DNA from: Oscheius tipulae
Taxonomy: Eukaryota > Nematoda > Chromadorea > Rhabditida > Rhabditidae
Assembly: GCA_037178975.1 (NCBI GenBank)
Contig: JASJZH010000003.1
Span: forward strand, 8,556,001 to 8,620,000
Length of the DNA: 64,000 nucleotides
Direction of reading: 5' to 3'
Made by a program: the position numbers and the translations under genes. A model generated the notes under the pieces. The model was given only the letters and a program-made list of their open reading frames with translations. It was not told where the DNA came from and did not search any database. Positions within the stretch are counted from its first letter, which is position 1, and the number at the start of each line of letters is the position of its first letter. Positions 1 through 12,000 of the stretch are shown one piece after another.

Positions 1-3000
1 CTCACTCCGGCCGAGGTCCAGGCCAAACTGGACGCGACGCGCCGCGGAATGGAAGATTTCAGTCTCATCTCGTTGCCGAGACGTTCGGAAAGGTTATTGG
101 CCCTTTTTTCATTGAAAAATATTGAAAATTTAGTGAATCAACCCCTCTAGACAGTCCGGGAGAAGACAAGGTTGTGAACAGCGACGAGGAATATGTGTAT
201 CTGCCGGACACGAGGACCTTAGAGCCTGCAGCAACGACAATGTCCACATTCAACACTCTGCCTAAGTCGGACACGCCGGTTTCTTGTTCTCATGTGGGGC
301 TTTTAAGCCAGTTTTTTGACAGACAGGATTCGGTACAGCTATGAGACACGGACGACTTTGCCTAGTAGTTAGAGAGTCTAATTAGCTGTTCGCATGTGGG
401 GTTTTTAAGTGAAATCCAGGATGAATTCAGTAGCAGTATTCTGTTTCGATACGCTCTAATTAGGTGCATAGTTATGTATTGACTACAGTAAGTTTTTGGA
501 ACAACCCGAAAATGTCGTCCGAATATCACCAAAAAACCGACTTTTCTCTCCGATCGGGGCTTATTTCACTTGCAAAATCGCTACATTTTATGCGAAGACT
601 TAATCAGGGTGCTTTGAACTGGCTTGCATCGAAATTTTTAAACATCAAACAGTAGCTCTAGTGATGTTAGTCCCGCTACATTAGCTAGCAAATTTTGACG
701 AGCTTTCTGCCCTTTTTACTATAAGGCTATTTAACTCAATTAGTAGTTTCCGGGAACAAACTTACGTTGCCGTACCTCTCCAGTTTTATCTTTTTAAGTG
801 CTGAACAAGCCCAGAACTAGATCTTTGCCTAGACTCCGTTTAGCCTCTTAACCAAGTCGTAACTTTGTAATTCTCAAAATTTTCAGTCAGCCATCACTGT
901 CCGTAAAAACAGTGTCGAGGGTCCGTCGTCTCTTCGAGCACAGTCCTTCAAAAGCACCAGACCGCCACAGCTGAAAAACATACCCGTTCCACAGGTTTCG
1001 ACTCTTGTTGTATTGCAAATTTCTACTGTTTTTAGGTCCTCCCTACAACCAGCTACAGCCTGGAGAGGGAACAGAGTCCCAAAGCCTCGTTTTTCGAATC
1101 GGATCAGCTCCCAGGGATTCGGGAGGAGAGACGCGGGAGCGGTGAAAATAGGGAACCGGTGAGGACGGTCAGATGTGGTAAGATGGAGAAAGTCGTCTAT
1201 GATGCCGGCTCCTCGGCCGAGGGTCAAGCCAAGGCTAAGAAGAAGGAATGGCAGCCGAACTTTCTCTTCCTCACATCGGCTCATCTCATTCTGTACAAGG
1301 ACGAAAAGTCAGCCGAGGTTGGTAGTTTCTAGTTTTTGGTACAAGGACATTGTAAATCTGGTAATTAATCATCTTGGGACCATTTCTAGTCGCTTTCCTT
1401 CTCACAATAGTTTGTTCAAAAAGTTTTTCACTCACGGTGATCGAACCCAGGTCCCCTGACACCATGTCTTCCCTCTTACCATCTGAGCTATGCAGAAAAA
1501 GATAGATTTACATGTGCGGGGGTCGAGCACGGGTTCTCTGGGTTCTAGTCAGCTGTCTAACCGAATGAGCCATGCTGCAACTCTATTTTGCCAACTATGT
1601 ATCTGTATGTTCGGATTTCGGGCTTGCATTTTGTTTGGTGTTCTATCTCTATTCGTTGGGAAAAGAACATATAAAACACCTGGAAATGCTTTGAGAGGGG
1701 TCAGTTGTCTATTTTTATTGTTTTGCGCAAATGTCGTAATGCCAAATAGCTCGCCCAGTGCCCAAATGTTCCTGGTCTTGAATTATTTGGTTTCGGATCT
1801 CTATTCGTTAGAAAACAGCGTTAGATAAGTCGATTCTACAATTATACGGGTTTGTACAAATGACGCAGTTTCAAATACCTTACCCAATATCTAAACGGTC
1901 TGGGGTTCGGATCTCCGAACTGGGAAAGACTTGTTTTGATCAGAATCATCAAAATGTTTCCTTATCAGATTGAAAATTCGCCTTTCCAGAAGCACGACAA
2001 CCATTATGCTGCTCCTCTTGGTGTCTGTGACCTGCGCGGAGCCACCGTGAGTTGGTTGGCTGAGAAGGAGAAGAAGAAGAAACGAATCATACAGGTTTCC
2101 CCCTAGTTTTTGGCCTAAACCATACTTTTCCCTCAAGCTGGACCTCGTCTACGGGCCTCGCTACCTCTGGAAGTCGACCAGCGAGACGGATACCCAAGAA
2201 TGGTTCGAGGCGCTGCGCGACGTTATCGCCAAGCTGCCGGCGATTGCTCCCTCCCACGGTCTACCCCTACATGCCTCAATCCTCGACGGTTCCTGTGCTG
2301 TGGTCCGAAATCCCTCCCTCATCAGCCAGAGACCTCATTCCACGACCCTCCCTTCGAGGTTTGGCCCATTTTTGACCCGAAAAACCCAAGAAATTTAGTC
2401 ATAGAAGTAGCAAGAGAGGTATTGGAGACATGATGAGCCAGTCAGCATTCCAACCGTCGGGACAGGAAGAGCCGAGAGTCTCCCGAGAGACCATTCTGGA
2501 CAGGCTGATGCGATTCTTCAGGACAAGGCCCTCGGTGGACACGTTAAAGGAGAAGGGCATCTATAAACGTGGGTTTTTGGTTCTTTTTGGGGGCACAATA
2601 GAACAGTGGAATGTGGCGCTAGCGCTAATAAAAGGATTCCAAGTTCGATCCCCACCGGGGCCCAACCAAGGCCTCCATCCTCTCGCAAGTCGGTAAATTG
2701 ATAGTAGCTTGCTACAAAGGTGAAAACGTTCCTAGAAAAGGAGACTCTGCATAACAGTCATGACGTTTCGAATCAACAAAACCCATGCCTCTCCCATCAG
2801 TTTGCTTTTTGTTTTGACCAGTTTTTGAGCTGCGTTTGCCAGCGCTATAAGTTAGCCTGACCATGAGTTGTTTCAGCTCGAAGACCCCCTTTGCTCACGA
2901 AACCCGTACCCTTACGGTAGAGGATTTATGATAGGCAGGATGAGAAAATCCACCCAAATTTCAGCCGAGCCCGTCTTCGGCAGCACGCTGGCTAGTATCT

Positions 3001-4694
3001 GTCAGATGGAGAGCAGTCTTATCCCCAAATTCCTCCGCACAGTCGTCGAACTCATCGAGAACAAGGGTCTGAACATTGACGGCTTATACAGGTTTTCCTT
3101 GCCTCCTTTTTCGGTCAAAGTTGCCATTTTAGAGTCAGTGGAAATCTCTCAGCGGTGCAGAAGATACGCTGTCAGGTTGATCAAGGCATTTTTCAAAAGT
3201 TTCCCGACAAAATGACCCCTTTTTAGACAAATACAGTGCTCTGGTCAATGAGGAAGACGTCCACGTGCTGACGGGAGCCTTGAAGCTGTTCTTCCGCGAA
3301 CTGGCCGAGCCACTTTTTCCTCTGAGCTGTCATAAGGAGTACCTCAATGCTATCAGTCAGTTTTTATAGGGTTTCAGACGGAATACGTACAGATACTGGG
3401 TATGAATCAAGAGAACGGTCAGGGACACAGAGTGCGGAAGACTGGATGAGTGGATAGTAGATAGTCACCCAGTAAGAGTCAATGAACAGAGATAGCATGT
3501 AGTCAAGCAAAAGAGAACAATACATGGGTCGGGAATAGAAAGTCGGACCCACTGAGAGAGTCAGAAAAATAGGTAGTCGAGTGAACAAAGGGTACTGTGT
3601 ATGAGACAGGGTCTTATGACCAGTCTGGTCGATTAATGAGAGTAGGTGGTTATTCCACAAACAGTACTGGGTATAAGTACACGAGTCAGGAAACTGAGAG
3701 ACAGAAAATTTAGAACAGTAGATAGTCGACTGAACAAAGAGTTCTGAGTATGAGTCAGATAACAAAGAGAGTCAGAACAGTTGGTAGTCGAGGAATACGA
3801 CATAGGTATGAGTCAAGAGACAAAGAGTCGGGGCGACTGAATGAGAGACAGTATAACTGGGTATGAGTACATGGATCAGGGAACAGTCAGGACTACCACA
3901 CTTTTCAGAGCTACAAAACCTGAAACAGCGCTTCAAAAAGCTGGACGATCTGCTGAAAACGCTGCCGCTGGAGAATAGGGAGACGCTGAAGATGCTGCTC
4001 CGACATCTTCACAGGTATTTTCGTTGATTTTTGATCTGAAAAACATTGGATTTCTAGGGTGGCAGCCCACTCGGACAAGAATAGAATGCAATCGCACAAC
4101 TTGGCTATAATGTTCGGACCGACACTGTTTCATGGCGGAGAGGAGAAGCCAAAGAAGGTGGCGGGCAAGAAGGACAAAAAGAGCAGTAAGAAAGTGAGCT
4201 TTTTTTTATGTTTCTCGCCTTTTCATACGTACTTGGCCTAGTGGTAAGTGTGCTTGACTGCCATTCGAGCGACCCGGGGATTCCCCGATGTTTTGTATAT
4301 TTCGTAGTCTCAGTTCAACACTTTTGAATACTGCTTGCCTTCCTTAGCTGTTGTGAAGTTCAGAACTGCTCTCTCACTTTTTTTAAAATATCCGTGCGCC
4401 TGTCTGAAGCCGTCTACATGGTTGATTGTGAACACCAAGGGTTCAATCTCGCCCGAGGTCAAATTTTTTTGTAAAGCGTCATATTGTAGAGAGTATTTGC
4501 TCCTAAGGGGTAGTAGTCAACCTCGTATCTTCAAATTGAAAACCTATATCTTTCAGGAGGAGCCGCCCCCGATCCAATCGAACTCCCATCTCGCCTTCAA
4601 CATGATCATGCAGGGACAGATCGTGGAGTATCTCCTAAACGAGCACAGCCGTTTCGAGGTCCTCCAGGGTCCCGTCCTCACCCATCCGCCATAA
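1..4694 (+). CDS. PH-RhoGAP protein, ARHGAP12/15/27 type (5' end outside window)
   Basis: Rho-family GTPase-activating protein acting at membranes. Thirteen exons join in frame: <1-92, 134-278, 887-994, 1036-1317, 1990-2046, 2138-2358, 2399-2568, 2965-3091, 3153-3175, 3227-3355, 3909-4014, 4058-4193, 4557-4694, giving 577 visible residues. A PH domain spans exons 4-6 (starts near GKMEKVVYDAG, runs through NFLFLTSAHLILYKDEKS and ends in a Trp-containing helix, TQEWFEALRDVI). The RhoGAP domain fills exons 8-13: VFGSTL start, GLYR with the catalytic arginine finger at the end of exon 8, GALKLFFRELAEPLFP, then NLAIMFGPTLF. The order PH then RhoGAP at the C-terminus matches the ARHGAP12/15/27 family; SH3/WW domains of that family would lie upstream, outside the window. 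Exon 9 is only 23 nt. Introns hold tRNA-like fragments and decayed repeats. Domain assignment is sure; the exact paralogue is not. Confidence 0.88.
1432..1494 (-). repeat. tRNA-like element (SINE fragment) in RhoGAP intron
   Basis: On the minus strand there is an A-box-like TAGCTCAGATGGTA followed about 40 nt later by a B-box-like GGTTCGATCAC. That is the spacing of a tRNA gene, but I could not fold a convincing cloverleaf, so I read it as a tRNA-derived repeat rather than a working tRNA. Confidence 0.45.
1516..1578 (-). repeat. second tRNA-like fragment in the same intron
   Basis: The minus strand begins GCAGCATGGCTCATTCGGTTAG, an A-box-like motif, and ends near a degenerate B box (GTGCTCGACCCCCG). 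The opening GCAGCATGGCTCA is shared with the copy at 53957-54050, which supports a repeat family. Confidence 0.4.
2612..2665 (+). repeat. tRNA-like fragment in RhoGAP intron 7
   Basis: An A-box-like TGGCGCTAGCGCTAATA is followed by an intact B-box-like AGTTCGATCCCC. It lies in an intron and looks like a degraded pol III-type repeat. Confidence 0.4.
3356..3908 (+). repeat. quasi-periodic decayed repeat filling a RhoGAP intron
   Basis: This 553-bp intron is built of loosely repeated units around 'GTATGAGTCAAG', 'GATAGTCGA' and 'GAACA.AGAGT'. The units drift too much to give one period by eye. There is no open frame on the sense strand; the antisense open frame here is a by-product of the repeat composition. 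Confidence 0.5.
4231..4290 (+). repeat. tRNA-like fragment in RhoGAP last intron
   Basis: An A-box-like TGGCCTAGTGGTAAGTG is followed by a weak B-box-like GGGGATTCCCC. The A box resembles that of the minus-strand copy at 29003-29051. Confidence 0.4.
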
Positions 4695-5174
4695 TTCCCT
4701 ATAATAATTAGCGTCCTATTCCCCGCCCTGTGATAATTCAAATTCCAAGACGACCCCCTCTCCTGATGACATTTTTGTACTTTGTTCTCGCGGGTCCCCT
4801 CCTAATTGTATACATTCAGTAGACCTTAAAAAGTCGTCCCAAAACTGCCAAAGAATTATCTTTTTTTGTGTATAGAACAGGTATTTTTGCTCTCTTAAAG
4901 TGGTTGTGTTTTCTCCCATCTAAACCGCGTGCTTTTTCTCCTTAATTTCCCGCCAGTTTGGGTACATAAGCGGCCAGCTCTTACTTACTTTGTGCCTTCC
5001 GACTCCTCGCTCTATCTCCCTATCTCGTTTTGTACACTCATAGAACTATTATTTCTCGCATAAAGACTACTTAAATATGATTTAGTTTTGGTTTAAATTC
5101 AGTGGACTTCAACGATTTTACCGAGTTGTAGCAATTTTGTGGGGGCTAGAAGAGAAATTTAGAGAGATAGAGGA
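4695..5174. other. RhoGAP 3' UTR and spacer to METTL5
   Basis: This 480-bp A/T-rich stretch follows the RhoGAP stop codon. It contains no exon-like frame. It should hold the RhoGAP polyadenylation region and the METTL5 promoter or trans-splice site, but I see no distinct signal beyond generic A/T runs. Confidence 0.4.
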
Positions 5175-6957
<1,783 letters not shown>

Positions 6958-7030
6958 AGACTTTATATAATAAAATTCAGTATGAGATAGGGGGAAAGAG
7001 AGTATTACAGTCACCGGAATGTGGTCATAT

Positions 7031-8578
7031 TTAGTCGTCTTCTCCCGCAGGCAGATTATCCTTGAGGATGCCCTCAAATCGGATGCGGATTTCCGTGCTG
7101 GCGGCGTTTTCCACGACGGAGGCAAAGACCTGAAAGTTTTGGGGGTTAGAAGACGGTCAACTTGTCAATCGTCTTTTTGATCCTGACAGCCAGACTCATT
7201 CCTCATATCAGCTTGACCCAGTCTTTGTGGCCCAAATTTTTTGACTACTTGTCCTTCTCTTACCCTGTCTGTAACTCTGTGTATTCCGTAATATAGTTAG
7301 GCGGCTCGATCCGAGTCGGACTCGAAATGGGCTCGAGTCGAGCCAAACGCCATAAAATGATGTTTCTACAACAGTGAACGTCCAATTTTCTTTTAGTTTG
7401 AGCAATGTATGCCTTATTCGGCCATTTTTTTTACTCCCGTTTCTTGCTTAGTAACAGGGAAAACTTACTATTATCTCAGCCTGTCTGTCACTAACTGTAA
7501 GTAATCTAAAAAAAAGGAATCTCATTGCAAGTCAACTTTCTCTGTCAACATTGCGCATCTATCAGACTTTCATTATACTATAAGCCCTTTCCAACTTTGT
7601 CACTTTGTCTGTCAACTATTTATTCATACTTTCTTGTCAACCGGCAGCAAATTATTTTTTTATCCGGTCTGTAAACTTGTTACAGTATGCTAGTCTTTCC
7701 CTCCTGCCTCATGTTTCTGTCAGTCAATCGGTCGGTAAAGTTTCTTCGCATCTCTATACTACTAAAGTACAATGGTTCCTGTCCACCAGTCCGTGCGTGT
7801 GTCACCTCGAGAAAAAAGCTGACAAGTCATGGAATGACAAGAATTAATTTGACAAGTCAGCTTTGAGGGAAACTTAGACTATTGGAGAAGCGGTGCAGCC
7901 GCCTATTGTCGAAGCTAAGTGAAGACTAAGGGATGTCAATGTTCTGCTTGTTTGACAGTCCGTAATCGCCCAACTTGTCATTATATCTTGCCGAACTCAA
8001 GAGTTGAAACCCAGCAAATTTACGAAACAGCTCTTCAAATAAGCCTCTCACTTTAAAATGAAGAGCCTCCAGGGCTCCGCGAATTGCTCCGGCGATTATT
8101 TGTGAATAGATGAGACTGTTGAGATGCGGTGGTACTTCGACGAGGTCCAGAAGCGGATTGTTTTCGAGGATGAGCGAGAACTCGCGGTCGCCGGAGCCCC
8201 AATTGCTCACGGTGGCTGGAACACCTGAATACGCAAATTTTTAGTCCAAATTGGGAGAAAAACGTGCCTAAATAGCTAGGAATAGCGTTTCGACTCAACA
8301 CATCAGCCATCTGCCGACAATCGCTGCACTTGGACACATGCGCGTTCTTGGCCAAGAAGTCGTCGGCCAGACGTATTCCTATGTTGAATCCCATCTAAAT
8401 CCACCGATGTTTCGTGGAAAAGAGCAATATGAAACACCTTGTCCAGTTGTGTATTGACCATTTTCGGGTCCTCGTAGTCCTTGAGCATCTCGGCCACCAG
8501 TGAGCCGTAGGTCAGCGAAAAGAGCTCGGCGCTCATCTTCTTCGACTCTATGACTGCTGCTTTACCCGTTTTCGACAT
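7031..8578 (-). CDS. TRAPPC3: TRAPPC3 (Bet3), core TRAPP vesicle-tethering subunit
   Basis: Bet3-family core subunit of the TRAPP complexes, which act as Rab1 exchange factors in ER-to-Golgi transport. Four exons (8578-8438, 8394-8268, 8224-8052, 7129-7031) give 179 residues; human has 180. Family motifs in order: ESKKMSAELFSLTYGSLV, QLDKMGFNIGIRLADDFLA, a Cys residue in SKCSDCRQMADV where the family carries its acylated cysteine, WGSGDREFSLILENNPL, IYSQIIAGAIRGALEAL, and the DNLPAGE-type C-terminus. The intron at 8267-8225 appears to begin with GC rather than GT. ATG follows an ATTTAG sequence directly, as for trans-spliced nematode genes. It lies 480 bp downstream of DUOX-A in the same orientation. 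The last intron (922 nt) contains a Helitron-like repeat. Confidence 0.95.
7751..7930 (+). repeat. Helitron-like short repeat, copy 1
   Basis: It begins TCTCTATACTACTAAAG and ends near a GC-rich hairpin (GCGGTGCAGCCGC) followed by CTAAG. The whole ~180 bp is repeated at 52606-52785 (shared: CCGTGCGTG, AAAAAAGCTGRCAAGTCATGG, GACAAGTCAGCTTT, ATTGGAGAAGCGG). A TCTCTACTA-like 5' end and a 3' subterminal hairpin are Helitron traits; the assignment is an inference. Confidence 0.55.
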
Positions 8579-9057
8579 CTAAATACGATTTTTGCTGGGT
8601 AACTCTGCAAGTAAAACGAGGAAAAAGAGTGTAGGAAGGGCAGAACTGCGTTTATTCAGGTCACCCGGGTTTTTTTGACGCAAAATTGCGTACATTTTCC
8701 GTGGAAATAACTGGAATCAATCAGTGAACGATAAAGGGGAGTAGGAGGCTCAGAGAGGCAGGTTTTAATCAGAAAAATAAAAGTAAATAGCTAGGGAAAC
8801 GATTCGGGACAGAAGGATCTCGAGACTGACCATTTTTCACACCAAGCTTGCCATGGACGTCCTTTTATTCTCTAACGAAAATCGAGAAGAAAGAGCTGGA
8901 CTGTTTATTCAGGTCCTTTGCGCAATTTCGACTCAAAATTACGTTATTTTCATGCCAAAATGATTGAGATCAAGCCTTGAGCGATTTTTCTCCGTCTCTC
9001 CGTCTCTTGTCACTCTGCCATCGACACGCTAGGAACAAACTTTATTTACAAGACCCG
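8579..9057. other. spacer between TRAPPC3 and DUOX-A
   Basis: This 479-bp segment holds the 3' UTR of DUOX-A and the 5' region of TRAPPC3, both on the minus strand. It has a pyrimidine/purine-rich composition and two stretches that look alike (around 8636-8700 and 8896-8955, 'GTTTATTCAGGTC...GCGCAA/GCAAAATT.CGT'). No exon is recognisable. The length would be unusually long but not impossible for an operon spacer. Confidence 0.4.
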
Positions 9058-12000
9058 TTAGAAAGACTCGAATCGGTGCTGGAGCGATGGCGCGTTCCTG
9101 ACCCTATTTGCCCGAGAACACGCAGTGGCAATCTGCTTGTTGATGACGTCTGGACCACAGCTGAAGACACCGACATCGGATACTTCACTGTGCCGGTTCT
9201 GGATGAACTTGAAGAATGCGTCAAAGTTGGGTCGGCCGAAATGATTGTGTGCCCGAAGACCCGTGAACATGGACACGCCGGCGTGGTCACCACGGAAGTG
9301 CTTCTCGCAAATGTACTGAAAGTAGATGAATAATCTCCTTGTCTCTCTGTCTCTCAGTCTCCCTGCCTCTTTGTATCTCTGTCCCTCTCTGTCTCTCAAT
9401 GAACAAATCGGTAGTGCTTCTTTCTGTCTCCCTATCCCCAACTCACCAACATTGTAGTCCTCAGATCGTATTTGTGGAAGAACTGAGTGACAAAGATGTG
9501 AGTCTCCAACAGAGGTTCTCCCTCCTCACCCTCTATGTTCTTCAGCACATCCACGAACCATTCGTAGCTCTTATGGGACGGACAGACCCAAAGGAAGTAG
9601 ACCTTCTTGCACTTGACATTGTGATATCTCCCTGACCGAATTTCCAGAGCCAGGTCGGTCAATGTCGAGGCATAGGGAGTGACTCCAATCCCGGCTCCGA
9701 CCAGCACAGCCACGTCGTAGCTCCTCCATTCCTGGTTTCCGTCCCCGTAGGGACCATGGAGATGTATCAGAGGGTAGGGGGACTGGGTAGCTTGGGCCTT
9801 CAGGATCTCACTTCGCAGTTTCCAAGTCCAGGGCCCGACTGCCTTGATGTAGAGCTCCATAGTCGGCACCTGAGGGGCCGAGGCGATCGAGAAGGCGTGG
9901 GTCTCGTTGAACGGTACAGAAAAGTTCGGTGATCCGATTCGAAGCCACTGTCCTGAGCGATAGATGAAGGACTGTGGCCTCTCGAACTGGAGGTAGATGA
10001 TGTCCGAAGGGAGGATCTTGGCGTCGATGATCTTCAGAGCCTTGTACTGTTGGCGCATGCTCATTATGCGGTCGATTATGAAAATGACGATGGGGACGAA
10101 GACGTAGAAAAGGAAGCGGGGGGACTAGAAAGGTTCGGTTTTGTATGGGACTAGCTCTTACGGCAAAAAGTTTTGGTAGGCCGTGAAGAACTGTCAGAGC
10201 GTAGAAGGGGTAGATAAAGAGGTGGGCGAATCTGAAGAATTCTTATAGACAGAGAGACAGAGAGACTGACCTGAAAGCCTGTCGAGAATATCTCATAAAG
10301 TACGGAATGGCAAAGACGTAAATGATCCACATCACCAAGACCAAAAGTAGCCCTGTCAGTCCAGTGATTGTTCCAAAGAACCAGTAGGTGATAGAGGGCA
10401 TAAAGTTTTGTCTAAACTTTCCCAGTCTCTCTCTCTGTCTTTCATCTCACCCAAAGAGGCTCTCATGGAATGTGCACTGTAGTCCGACTTGGGCCTGGGT
10501 AGTCAAGTGGTAGAAGTTGACACAGTGAGCTATAGCATGTACAAGAGACCAGAAGAGGATACAGATGGCTGTGATCTTATGAAAGGCGATGGCAGCGTCG
10601 AAGGGAATATACTCTCCGATTGGCCAGTCTCTGATGAGAGTAATAACATTGCGACAGATGGTCAGGATGATGACTGCCATGCAGAAGGACAGGGCTTCTG
10701 AAAAGGAATGGTTAATCACTGTCACGGCCGCTGTCACTCACCTGCTGATCCCCTAGCTACAGCGATTCCCAGACCCATGATTCTCCTCGTGTCTAGTTGA
10801 TTGGACTGATAGGAAAAATCTGAAAGTCTCCCTGTCTCTCTGTTTCTCTAGGTACTCACGCCAAAACCGCATGACGAACAGATACACATTGATCAGTAGG
10901 AAGATGAACAGGATGACCATGTGCTGTCTATAAGTTTCCATCAGTGCAGCTGTCCGCTGCCATAGATTCTGTGGGAGTAGGATGGAAGGATCAGTCGGAG
11001 GCAGAGAGAAAGATTGCAGAGAGACACGACTGGAACACTGCTACACCCGATTTTGAAATCTCTTACTCTTGGTCTTGGTCCAACCCAGCTGTGATTTGCT
11101 GTCCTTTGATGTGCATGGTGACTGGCTGTTGCTTGTCTACTTCCGCGAACATTAGAGCGAAGTCTTCTTCAGTGAGACGTTCTTCTTTGATTCCTAGAGT
11201 TCAGTGTCTCTCTGTCTCTCTTTAACTTTGTCCCACCTGCTCTTTTCAGCATAATTTTAACCAGCCTGTTCTGTTCATCATCATCCATTCGAACTCCAGC
11301 AACCTTGTTCAAAGACTTCATGAAAGTGACGAACTGCTCCCTATCGACCGCTCCATCCCCTTCCAGATCACAGAGTGAGAAGAGAAAACTGTATTTCTCA
11401 CTGGGTTTGCCTGAAAATCGAAGTGAAAGAGCGATATAAAAGCCCGCGAAGCGGCCGCGAGACTCGCTCGCTTGGCGCAGTGGATAATAAGACGATTGAC
11501 TGTCGAGCGCAGGGTCGCGGGATCGGATACCATCAGCAAACTTTGTAATTTTTAGACTATTTCCTACCAGATGTGAACTTCTTCAAGACGTCCAAGAATT
11601 CTACAAAAGCCAGCTCCTCTCCCTCCTGCTTCTTGCATACAGCGAACATTCTCTTGATAAACAAGTCGTCCTCTTTCATTCCCATGGCTTGAGCCAGCTC
11701 ATATCTAGTGATGGTCTCTTCCAAAACGACACTGTCTCCAGCCGTAGGAGAGTCAGTATTGCTCATTTCGGGGACGTTGAAGGCCCGGGCATAGGCTTCC
11801 CGGAAAAAGTTGTCCAGTCGAGCCTGGCGCCTGCCCTTGGTCTCAGCCTTGTCCAGAATCTGCTGATTACTCTCGGCTGTGGCCACAACACTGCCACCGA
11901 CAGCCGTCATGGCTCCGTCCAGATGGGCAAGGAAGACGCTGGAACTGACAATGATAGGAACAGTGGCAGAAATCGTACCTGAGATGTTTCTCCGAAGGCA

